Notes under the pieces: generated by a model
What the model was told of the DNA's origin: nothing
Database searches by the model: none
The model's input: the letters and a program-made list of their open reading frames with translations, nothing else
Part shown: piece by piece, positions 11,669 through 21,800 of the stretch
Numbering within the stretch: the first letter of the stretch is position 1
Layout of the letters: every line of letters starts with the position of its first letter
Made by a program: the position numbers and the translations under genes
NCBI RefSeq assembly: GCF_003672135.1
Contig: NC_039514.1
Coordinates: 11,149,787 to 11,213,786, forward strand
Origin: Ooceraea biroi
Lineage: Eukaryota > Arthropoda > Insecta > Hymenoptera > Formicidae
DNA length: 64,000 nt
Reading direction: 5' to 3'

Positions 11669-12933
11669 TCATATAGAAATTTCACAAAAAAAGGAATACG
11701 AAAGATCACACTTTATATCAGCCATTCCGCCCCAGGTAATAAGGGTCGCACAATTTTGATCACCACCGGCGTTATTGGGTTCGTTTGGCCATTTAGTCGT
11801 CCACCTGGTGTACCCTGTGCTTTCTAAGGATTCATCTAAAATGGTAACCCAATCACCCTCTTCGTAGAAATCGTGGAGGCCGAGCCAACCCGCGGTTACG
11901 TTTTTGTCTTGTAGCATATGTATAAGAATCATTTCCTCTAAAGCCGAATTAATAATCGCCAAATGACCTAATCGTATAATAAAAAGGTGTAATAATAGAA
12001 TTCTCTCACTTAATGTTTAAGTTGTTGTATCATCATGTTAATTGTTTAATTGGTATAGTATGCAATGACATATGCCGATGAGAAGATTATTAATCGATAA
12101 TTATACGACAAACCATCCAAATTATCTCCTTTACCTCCTTCTTGAATACAAGCTTGACGAGCTTTATTCCAAGTAACTTTGCGAGAATGAAGCTTGTGTG
12201 CTCCGATGCCAGGCGTGATGAGATAATCATTTTTCTTCAATTTTTCTGTATGTTTATTATCCGGTTTAATATTCAGGTTATTATCTGGTAATAGTCGTTT
12301 TAATTGCTGCTCGCCATATACGTAAAATATTAATTGGCCCACATGATAATTATTATGCCCATTTGCCGGTACGTTATTTAACTGCCCTGATGAAAACATT
12401 GTCAGAATTCTTTCAATATTCATTTTAATATTCAGTATAATATTTAATATCGTTTAATAATAAAAAATAATAAATAATATTTCTCGAGTTTCTATCTTTC
12501 TAAAAAATAATCTGTTTTGCTTGTGTAATATGTTAGCGGATGAATCACAAGAATTTCAATGGTAACACTTGATATTCACGAAGAAAATAATGTAAGATAC
12601 AAAATCTTCCAATTGCAAACTACATCAAGAAACTACGCAATTATACTAAGATTAAAAGAAAAATAAAAAGAGTTAAAACTAAGTAAAAAATTTTGAACAT
12701 TGAAAGCTTCGTTCGTTCTATATGTAACGTATATGCAAATAAAATATATTATGGTAAAGAAATTTACCTGCATTCTCACTGCAATTGTGTTCACTTGTGT
12801 TTAGCAATACCGGTATTTCTGATGGTGCTATTTGTGTTGGTAGATTGCCTTTGTAAATTGTATTAGTTTTTGCGAATACATATTCGTGAATTTGGCACCA
12901 AAAGGCAAAAGCGAGTACAAAATACTCGAACAT
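11669..12933 (-). CDS. Lectin copy 6: secreted C-type lectin, LPS-binding-protein-like (intact, EPN)
   Basis: Exons 12768-12933, 12135-12386 and 11669-11967 splice in phase 1 to give 238 residues, the longest copy. The signal peptide is MFEYFVLAFAFWCQIHEYVFA. Exon 2 has an extra asparagine/lysine-rich insert (NNLNIKPDNKHTEKLKKND) before LITPGIGAHKLH and TWNKARQAC. Exon 3 carries GHLAIINS, AGWLGLHDFYEEGDW, the triplet EPN (mannose-type in characterised C-type lectins), NCATLI, MADIKC and FFC. The second calcium motif is MAD rather than WND, so calcium or sugar binding may be weak. Probably a secreted immune or hemolymph lectin. Confidence 0.88.
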
Positions 12934-12995
12934 GATCAAATGATGCTACTGAACAATATCGTGAAAGAATGTCTGCGGTGAGATAGTCGATGAAT

Positions 12996-13004
12996 CTTTT
13001 ATAC
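12996..13004 (-). promoter_or_regulatory. TATA box of lectin copy 6
   Basis: The minus strand reads GTATAAAAG about 64 bp before the ATG. The neighbouring GATA site of copies 1-4 is not clearly present here. Confidence 0.55.
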
Positions 13005-13387
13005 CTATTACACGGGATACTCTGAATCAAGTCACGTACAAAGTTCAAAAGCTGGATTGTTTCGATGGGACACAATAAAGAGGCAATAAATTAATATCCA
13101 CGTTTGCCACGATGTATGAATCAAAATAAGGAAGTAGGCAAATTGAAGTGCTTTTACGACAAATTGCTAGAATCAATCTATTCTACTCATCAACAAAATG
13201 CTTAATAATACTGATGATATAACTGAGATATACTCATATATGATAAAGATAATCACTTAAAAATAAATAAAAAAGATTTAACTATCAGTTTATTAGGTTT
13301 TTACATTCTCAGATCAATTTTTTGAGATTATTTGTCTCAAGAACAATATTTGCAATATTTATCATAGATGTTCTCGTGCATACAATT

Positions 13388-14595
13388 TTATGTAGAAATC
13401 TCGCAAAAGTAGGGTAACTTCCATGTGTTACAATTGCCGTCATTCATACCACCTTCGAAATAGAGAGTTGCACAATTTTCATTATCAAAACCATTATCGG
13501 GTTGAGGATTATTTTTGAATACCGTCCATCTAGTGAATCCTATATCTTTCAAAGGAACACCTGTGACAGTAACCCAGTCACCTTTTTCATAAAGATCATG
13601 AACTCCGAGCCAAGCTGAAGATAAGGTTTTCTCTTGCAGCATACGTAAAAGATGCTTTTCTTCGGAAGCTGAATTGATAATCGCCAACTGACCTAATCCG
13701 ATATAAAATATAAGAAATTCGTTTGATATTTTTATTATATATAATATTATATATGTATCTAAACGATAAGATGCTTTGTTGATTGTGTACTTTTACTTAA
13801 AAAGTTCAATATGAAGCTACATATAGAAATCGAATAACGATATCTGTTAATTCACAATCAAAAACATGTAAAGTCAATTATCCAAAAGGACATATGCTAC
13901 TACTAGAACAGCAATGCAGATGCTATTAGAGTATGATAAAGTATTGCACCAATTTCTTTTACCTCCTTCCTGAACGCAAGCTCGGCGAGCTTTGTTCTAA
14001 TTGAGTTCGTCAAGATGAACTTTGTGCACTCCAATACCAGGCGTGATCACATAGCCTGCGGCTAGCCATTTTTCCGTATTATTATTACCGTTGCTATCCC
14101 ATAACGATTGATTGTGCTGTTGATCATATATATAGATTGTCTGCTAATTCACGTAATAATTACTCTGTCCATTTAAATTAACCACTGGTGTGCTTAATTT
14201 TCCTGACAAGAAAATTGATTGAGAAATAGCAAAATCGATAGAATATCTTTAATGATAAAGATATATAAATGATATATTTGGCGCCTCTATCTTATATAAA
14301 AATAATTTAGATTTTTTGCAAGAAAGAAAATGAATGAACGAGAATGCATAGATTTCACACTGATAACTTACATGTTCACAAAAATCATGTAAGCACAAAA
14401 AAGTGTTTTAACTGTGATGCCTCGCACTTGCAAATGAAATGTATTGTTGCAAAATTTACCTGTAGTTTCATTACGATTATAATGAGTAGAGTTAAACAAC
14501 ATCGGTAGACGACTGTGAATCAAGTCATTTTGTGCTAACGCATGTCCTCGATAATAGCACCAAAAAGCAAGAACAAATAGAAAGTATTTAGACAT
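13388..14595 (-). pseudogene. Lectin copy 7: complete structure with two in-frame TAG codons in exon 2
   Basis: Exons 14460-14595, 13963-14202 and 13388-13692 have intact splice sites and phases (227 codons if read through). Exons 1 and 3 are fully open (MSKYFLFVLAFWCYYRGHALA; LAIINSASEEK, AWLGVHDLY, QPD, NCATLY, MNDGNC, YFCEI). Exon 2 has TAG after NYYVN where sisters have CAG (Gln), and TAG after LDELN where sisters have TGG (Trp of TWNKAR). The linker cysteine of exon 1 (NCNE or NCSE in sisters) is Arg (NRNE). These lesions suggest recent inactivation with no indels yet. Confidence 0.82.
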
Positions 14596-14658
14596 TATTA
14601 AATGTTACTGCGCTGAGTAATGCTGTTTGAAATAGTATCCGTAATATGGCTGATGAGT

Positions 14659-14668
14659 CTTTTATACT
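14659..14668 (-). promoter_or_regulatory. TATA box of lectin copy 7
   Basis: The minus strand reads AGTATAAAAG about 64 bp before the ATG, so the promoter core is intact although the reading frame is not. Instead of GATA, the plus strand continues GACAATTTGAATC, a motif shared with copy 9. Confidence 0.5.
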
Positions 14669-14679
14669 CATTTGGAAAG

Positions 14680-15269
14680 ACAATTTGAATCAGGTTAGAG
14701 AGAGATCAAGAACTGAATTATTTTGAACACAATAATGAAGTAACGAGGAAATATCCATGCTTGCTACCGGATATGACATGCGCAATATGATATGCAATAC
14801 GCAAAATGAAAGATTGTATGTTTGCCGATATACAAATCGATACACAAGCAGGTAGATCGAAGTTTTACGATGATTTTCCTTATGCTGTCCTCGCGGTCGC
14901 AGACACATCTCCATTGAAACTGCGTAACTGCGTATGGAACATTTCTGACAGTTCGAATGTGCATTTTATATTTATGTACTGGGCTCTCCGATATCTTGAA
15001 TATTACATAAATCGATTCTGCAATCTCACATTGAAATGTGTAAAAATATTAAAATCTTTAATTTTTATAAATTTCAAAATAATTACACATTTCTATTTTA
15101 TGTATTTCCTGATTATTTAACACGGATTATGATCTCACTCTCTTCTGGAGGATATATTATATTTATCTTTTATATAATGTACGATATTATAGCATATAAA
15201 CCGTAACAGTATTTAAGTTTTCAAGGCCTTCTCAACTTTCCTCCTCTTTTTGCAATCTCTTGCTTATAG
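14680..15269. other. Intergenic spacer upstream of lectin copy 7
   Basis: No gene is seen. Around 14900-14950 a block with ATCTCCATTGAAACTGCG recurs with small changes upstream of other copies (about 3320, 6315, 7475 and 19005), marking the boundary of the ancestral duplication unit. Confidence 0.45.
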
Positions 15270-15690
15270 TCTGTAAATAAATTCTCGCACCCTTCTTGCG
15301 CATCATCTCGTGCATGTAACGCAATATCACGCGACATATCTGTCAGGAGATCATTATATATCAGTTGATGCGATTACATTCAACTTCGTTTAGCACCAGT
15401 CACTTTTCTCTTATCGAATCTATATCTATACCATCTATATACAGTGCTGTTACATATGTATTTGCCGCTTATGTATGTGTCCGCTTTACTTGTATTGCAG
15501 TTGCCTTTTCTAAAAAGGACTCAACTCTACGGAAGAAATCAGACTTTGCCGAACAAATCCTGAGGCTCAACGGATTACTCCAGCATACGAAAATAAGGCA
15601 TAAAGAGAGAAATGATGATAAAAAGCAGGAAATTCAATAATATTCTAGTTGCCGAAGAAAGTATTCATATACGAAAAAGGAAGCTAGATA
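15270..15690. repeat. Duplicated intergenic block, copy B
   Basis: Second copy of the block at 9690-10090. It has a 91-codon plus-strand frame (15365-15640) with a hydrophobic middle and a charged end (HKERNDDKKQEIQ). Parts align with frames of copy A, but the frame shifts between the copies, so a protein-coding role is doubtful. Confidence 0.5.
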
Positions 15691-15778
15691 GATGTCTGGA
15701 AGGCATTTTTAGATAATCAAATATTACTAATACAAGTACTATAATGTACACATGTCTTATCGAATAAAACAGAAAATC

Positions 15779-16679
15779 CTTTTCCTCGGAAACCGAGGAT
15801 TAATAAATGACCAAATGACCTGATTGTGTAAAAGTATAATAAAAAGTCTTTCATTCAGTGTTCATAAGTTATTATCGTCATTATGTTAACTTTTGAATTA
15901 ATATAGCATGTAATAATGTTAAAACACGTGTAATACCTATATGCCAATTAAAAACTTAAAAACTAACGACAATGGTTTGACATTAAGGATATATTGTATA
16001 TTAACTATACAATAGTATATATTATACTTATACAAGGATATATATTAATATAAGGATATATATTGTACATTAACAATATTTTATTTCCATCCTCGATACA
16101 AGACTTCCGAGCATCATTCCAAATACGTTTGTGAGAATAGAACTTGTGCACTCCGATATCAGATGTAACGAGATAATCATCATTTACTTTTTCTGCACGT
16201 TTATTGTCCGATAATAATCGCTTTAAGTGTTGCTTATTGCATACTTAAAATACTTGTTGGCCCACGTAATATTATATCTATTTATATTAATAACCAACTT
16301 CTTATCTATCTTTTCTAAAGAATTGATAGAATCTTAATATTTAACAAAATCTAAAGATTTATATAAAATCAAGTCTGTTATTAATAATTTAACTCTAAAG
16401 ATTAATCCAATATGAAAAAGTTAAATGGAAAATAGGACAACAATTAAAAATATCATGGAATTGTAAAACGTCAAAAAACTTTACTCTTCTCATTCATCTC
16501 GCATTTGTGAATAAATTAAGTTATTGGAGAGAGCTTTACCTGCAATTTCACTGCACTTTTGTTTGTTATCTCGGCTTATAACGGTAACGGAAGATTATGA
16601 ATCGTGTCACTTTACATGATCATATACACTTACACTTGACACCAAAAACCAAGGATGATTAAAGAATACTTGAACGGGT
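15779..16679 (-). pseudogene. Lectin copy 8: decayed relic
   Basis: Only the first 40 or so bases of exon 3 survive (15779-15820). Exon 2 (about 16087-16300) is recognisable but broken. Exon 1 (16540-16677) keeps the donor, but the start codon has become CCG and the frame stops after PFKYSLIILGFWCQV. A weak TATA and the GATA motif are still visible about 60-100 bp upstream. Confidence 0.72.
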
Positions 16680-17072
16680 AATGTCGCCGCAGTCAGCTGT
16701 TCCTATATAATGATACAGATAACCGGATACAGATAGTCCGTTTCTTATATACATTTAGTAAGTGATAATCTGAGAGTCAGGTCAACTACATCACGAGAGT
16801 GAGTCATTTATAATTATAAACATCCATATAAAATATTAAAACAAAGTAGAGAGATGATAATATGGACAAGCTTGTCATCTTATATGATGACGCATAACGA
16901 TAATTACACTTCTTAATAGTTTAAAAATAATTATGATATTAGGAGCAATAAAAAATAACAATAAAAAGGCGTTAACTTTCAGTTTATTATGCTTTCATTC
17001 CCAGATCAATGCGATTGTTTATTTCAAGGATCATATTTGTGATACTTATAGCAGATGCTTGTATATATAATT

Positions 17073-18316
17073 TTATACAGTAATCTCGCAAAAGAAGGGT
17101 AAATTCCATGCGTTACAAGTGAGATCGTTCATCCCCACCCTCCCACCCTCGATAGCAAGAGTTGCACAATGTTCAGTACCACCGCCATTATTAGGCTGCG
17201 GATATTGTCCAAATAACGTTATCCAACTGGTGTACCCTGTACTTCCCAACGGCTCCCCTTTGACAGTAACCCAGTCACCTTCTTCGTAAAGATCGTGAAT
17301 TCCGAGCCAAGCTACAGTTAAATTGTTCTCTTGCAGCATACGTAAAAGAATCTTCTCTTCGGAAAACGAATTGATAACCGCCAACTGACCTAATCCCGTG
17401 TAAAATATAAAAAAATCTGAACGAGATCTTAAGTTACATACTAGCATGTGCACCAAAATGATTCGATTCGATTAATTGTATTCTCATAAAATTCCATTCC
17501 AAGATCGAATAGCAACATTAACCTAATTCACAATAACATGCAATGTTAAACTATTTATACAAGCACGCATGTCATTAATTTAATGATCAATGATGATATT
17601 AGAGTTCGATATTAACATTTTGTGAATTGTTCCTTTATTATTCCTTTTACCTCCTTCATGAACACAGACTTGGCGAGCTTTGTTCCAACAGAGTCTACGA
17701 AGATGAAGCTTATGCGCTCCGATACCAGAAGTAATCAGATAATCTCCGCCCACTGATTTTTCCTCAAGATTATTAGCCGTGAACAATCGTTTAAACTGCT
17801 GTTGACCATATACGTAAATTATTTGCTGACCCACGTGATAGTTATAATGTCCATTCATGGTAACCACCGGTGTGTTGTTTAACTTTCCTAATGGGAAAGC
17901 TGAATAAAAAATAGAAAAATTAACAAAATTCTTCTAATAATAAAAACCATATAAATAATGTTTCACATCGTTCTTTTCATCTTTTTATCTTTCTAAGATA
18001 GTTTTTGTAAAAAAAGAAGATAAAACACGAGAAATCACTGGATTTAGTAGTGATAACTGATAACCACATTAGAGAGAAATGAGAAGCAACGAATACAATT
18101 TCGATTATCAGAAAATTTCGTTTATTTATTATCGACAATGTGTAGCACTTGCAAATGCAATGTATTATTGCAAAGGAGTTTACCTGCAGTTTCATTGCAA
18201 TTATGTCGAGTTGTATTTAGCGGTATCGGTAGATCGCGAATTGTATCAAGTTCTGCGAACACATGTCCTTGACTATGGCACCAAAAAGCAAGAGCAAGTA
18301 CGAGGTATTCAAACAT
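17073..18316 (-). CDS. Lectin copy 9: secreted C-type lectin, LPS-binding-protein-like (intact)
   Basis: Exons 18184-18316, 17651-17887 and 17073-17389 join in phase 1 to give 228 residues. The signal peptide is MFEYLVLALAFWCHSQGHVFA, with NCNE in the linker. The lectin domain includes DYLITSGIGAHKLH, then LCWNKARQVC (an extra cysteine replaces the usual Thr before Trp), QLAVINS, AWLGIHDLYEEGDW, the triplet QPN, HCATL, MNDLTC and PFFCEI. MND is the closest of all copies to the canonical WND calcium motif. It is the 5'-most copy in transcription direction, and a nested MITE lies about 200 bp upstream. Confidence 0.88.
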
Positions 18317-18380
18317 TGTTAAACGTTGCTAACTAAACGATTTGGTCCAACCGAATATCCGCGTGAGATAGCTGACGAAT

Positions 18381-18389
18381 CTTTTATAC
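18381..18389 (-). promoter_or_regulatory. TATA box of lectin copy 9
   Basis: The minus strand reads GTATAAAAG about 65 bp before the ATG. The GACAATTTGGATC motif lies just upstream, as in copy 7. Confidence 0.55.
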
Positions 18390-18510
18390 GAGTCGTAAGA
18401 GACAATTTGGATCGGAATGCAAAGATCAAGAGATGACTCATTTCAGTAGAATACAATAAAAAAGCAATAAACTAATAATTGTGCTTGATATGATCCGCAA
18501 TATAATATAG

Positions 18511-18886
18511 GGTAAAGGCGATAGTCGTTGGCAGTGCTACAGTCATTGACACTATACTAATAAGGGCCACTTCGACCAAAGTCCAATTAATTTAATCGTC
18601 GATTAACTCATTCTTCGTCTCTTTCTAAGGCAGGTAGTTAGAAAAGGACGAAGAGTGAGTTAAACTACGGTTAAAGTTAAACGGCATTGGTAGAAGCGGG
18701 CCTAAACACTATATTAATAACTATACTATACTCATAACTGATAAGAAACTGTTTTTAATATTATCATGGATTGTACTAATTATTTATTTAATACATTTAT
18801 GAAAATTTTTGCAATTCTAACCTAAACAATTGCAAGTGCCAATTACTGTATATGATATTAAATGTGCCAACGACTGTCGCCTTTAA
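18511..18886. mobile_element. Outer MITE with TA target duplication
   Basis: Terminal inverted repeats AAGGCGATAGTCGTTGGCA (left) and AAGGCGACAGTCGTTGGCA (reverse complement of the right end) are each bordered by TA. There is no coding capacity. The TA duplication suggests a Tc1/mariner-type non-autonomous element. It is interrupted by the inner element at 18564-18702. Confidence 0.7.
18564..18702. mobile_element. Inner palindromic MITE with TAA target duplication
   Basis: A roughly 64-bp imperfect inverted repeat begins GGGCC at both ends; the inner arms read TAACTCATTCTTCGTC and, in reverse complement, TAACTCACTCTTCGTC. TAA directly precedes the left end and follows the right end, as for PIF/Harbinger elements. 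It is inserted inside the outer MITE and is therefore younger. Confidence 0.7.
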
Positions 18887-21800
18887 TATACAAAACAAAC
18901 GAAAGATCATGTATTTGCCGATATATGAGTCGATACCCGAGCAGCAGATAGATCGAAGTGCTGTTTACAACGGTTTTCCATTTGTGGTCCTTGTAATCGT
19001 GAATACATCTCTATTGAGACGCAATTGCACGTTACAGGAACATCCCTGACAGTCCAATATCCAAATATACACTTGAATTTATGCGCTGGTGCCCATAAGA
19101 GCCTAAAATACCAGATAAAGAACCGTGCAGGTCAGAAATTTCCGTATTTCAACTTGATCTCCTCTTATTAAAAATTACTCTCTCTTATTGGTTCTCTATT
19201 CTTTTTTTATGTTGCTTACACGTCGTTGCGTGAGATGTGTGCTTCATCTCACATGTAAAATTCCAGAAATTCACCATATTTATAGAATGTAGCGTAAACA
19301 AATTGTCCGAGCTAATAAAATTTCCAATAAGCAATTGAAGCGAGGAAGAGAAGTAGCTCGAGGATATGATGTAAGAGGTGGTACATAGGAAAGCGGTATA
19401 GCCGACAGTAATAACGTGACACGCATCATTGACCAAACACGGCTAAAAAGCGAGAGGGATCACAAGAGGCTGGAGAGATTTTTGCAGGACGAAACCGGTA
19501 CGCCGAACTAGCGGTTAGGAACTACTAGAACCGGCTATCCCCGTAAAAGGCACTATAATCCTACCTGAATCGAGAGCAAGATTGACAAGAGACCTCGCAA
19601 GTGTCGTGTCTTAACAGCTAGCTCACGGATACTGATATGCAGCTACTTTGGCCTGTGGCAAACAAAAGTGGCCACAGGCATGCATTAAAACGCATTTATT
19701 AATATTTTAACATCGACTTTCTAATTTTCAATAATATATAATCCATTTTTCTATCAAATAACACGTAATCGAAATTGTTATTAAATATTTATTGTTCTTG
19801 AAATTTTTGAAAAGAGTGTAGACATGTAATATCGTGTCTTCGATTTGTGTGTAAAGAGAATCACGTGTTCCATTACGTTTAAGTTTAATGTGCGTGTAGA
19901 TTCGTTTAATATAATGGAGGAGAACGGCTTCTCACTGCGATGGAGCGATCGGTGAGCGATCTATTTGCAGTCGAGTCAGCCGTGCCCTTCGGATAATTTA
20001 ACTTGTGCAAACGTGACGCGATGCCTGCTACATTATACATATGCGCACAGGCAGACAAGGTAATAACGGCAATGACACGTCTATCCAAACTTCCGTAAGC
20101 AAGAGATTTGCACGATACCGGAACCAAACAATTTAAAGTGTAATTAACGATAAACAGCTACCGTGAACTTCTGTTCAAGAATTTTCACTTGTTACTTTAT
20201 CCTGGAAAAAAAGGACAGTAACTTCTAATTAAGAGATTTTCCAGGTTTAAGTCCCAAGAAGATCAAAGATATATATAATACATCTCCTAATGTGACCACA
20301 ACATTGAAATGTCCAACAGATATCCGAAGCACTCATTGGCGTCAATAGATAACGGCATATCGACATTTGCAGTTACCCGTCTCAAACGCGCTCGAGAGAC
20401 GCGACTCTCTTCGCTTGAGAGAACCACCCTTAATCAATTAGTAGTACCATCAGATTAGTCATCTCGTGACACGTCTCCTGATCAGCCGGAAGCTACCTTC
20501 GACGATATCCACTTCACATTCCCGAGATTTGAGATGAAGACTACGCGAGTTCCCCGCGAGGTCTTCTTGAAGATTCACTAAAGGTCGCGGGATTTAACAG
20601 CTTCTCTCCCTATCGAGCAGGGATGAGATTCGCAAAAGGGCACAGCTATGCCGCGGTGAACGCGATTACACTGACTGAGCGGGCTCGGGTTCGCTCAGGT
20701 GGTGCTTTCGGGACTTTCTCGGGGAACATTAGTTCCGCCATCGCTGCGCCACGTCGTCCCTTTCCCCTTTTTCTTCTCGCGACCCCTTTTCCTCGCCCCT
20801 GCCGCCTCGATTGAACCAACTTGGTGAATTTCGAACTGGTTGCGCTCTATCGGTTATTTAATCGAACTTTCTTTCTCTCTCACTTTTAGTGTGTTGGAGT
20901 ATCCGCTGTGGTTCTGCGTGCTTTTATTTCGCGGCACGCTCTCTGACGTGCCAATTGTCTTAACACACTCTGGCCTTCTTGCATGTGCTCTTCGGTGAAT
21001 GAAGAGCGCTCAGGAAACACGGAAGTAGTTAGAAAAAATAAAACCGATCAGGAACGAGGAGACAAATATCGATTTGACATTTTATCGGGTGGCAGTTGGG
21101 GGACGCAAGCGACACCAACGCACGATTCGAAGTCCTCGTAATGAGTCGCGCATTCGGGATATCGCCTCGGCGCGGGCGTAAAGAAAATATCCCGGGCGGG
21201 AAAGAGGAGGAACACGTGTGGGCTTATTGCGGTATTCACGCGATACGTACTCCAGTACGACGAGTCGAGGATGCTCGAGAAAAGAAAGGCCGACTGCATT
21301 TCATGATGCGCCCGTACTGCAACGTCAGAGATAGTTAAGATTTCGCTCTCGGCAAGCATTCATTTGCTAACTGTAGCGCCTCGCCGTGCACCGTCGTAGT
21401 CAAGCAAACTTGTTAATTGCGTGCTCGACCTACTCGACGTTCGTATAATGGAGTCGTGTCACGTCTGATATCGCGTCGGGCGAATTAAAGCGGCTGGACC
21501 CGGACAGACCCGGCAGACGAGGCCCGTGAGCGATATTCAGAAAAAACGAGAAGAAAAGGATCAAGGACCGACACTTGTCGAGATCTAAACGAGTGAGGCG
21601 GGGCTACTCTGTGCCCAACCTGAAAATTAATAGAGACTCGAAAAATACTTGAGTCTCGAGTAACACGAGCTGCGTATCCGCAATCTGTTAGGTTTGCGAG
21701 ATCCCCGGCGATACCTCGCGTCGCCGCAATCTCGCAGACAAAATGCAGCACGTCATAAATTAAGATGTGCGTCTTGAGCTAAGGTATATAGCTGCTTCCT

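Noticed and set aside
13963..14202. Stop-codon recoding (selenocysteine or programmed readthrough) in lectin copy 7
   Set aside because: Both codons are TAG at Gln and Trp positions, no recoding signal is visible, and a linker cysteine is also lost; pseudogenisation is simpler.
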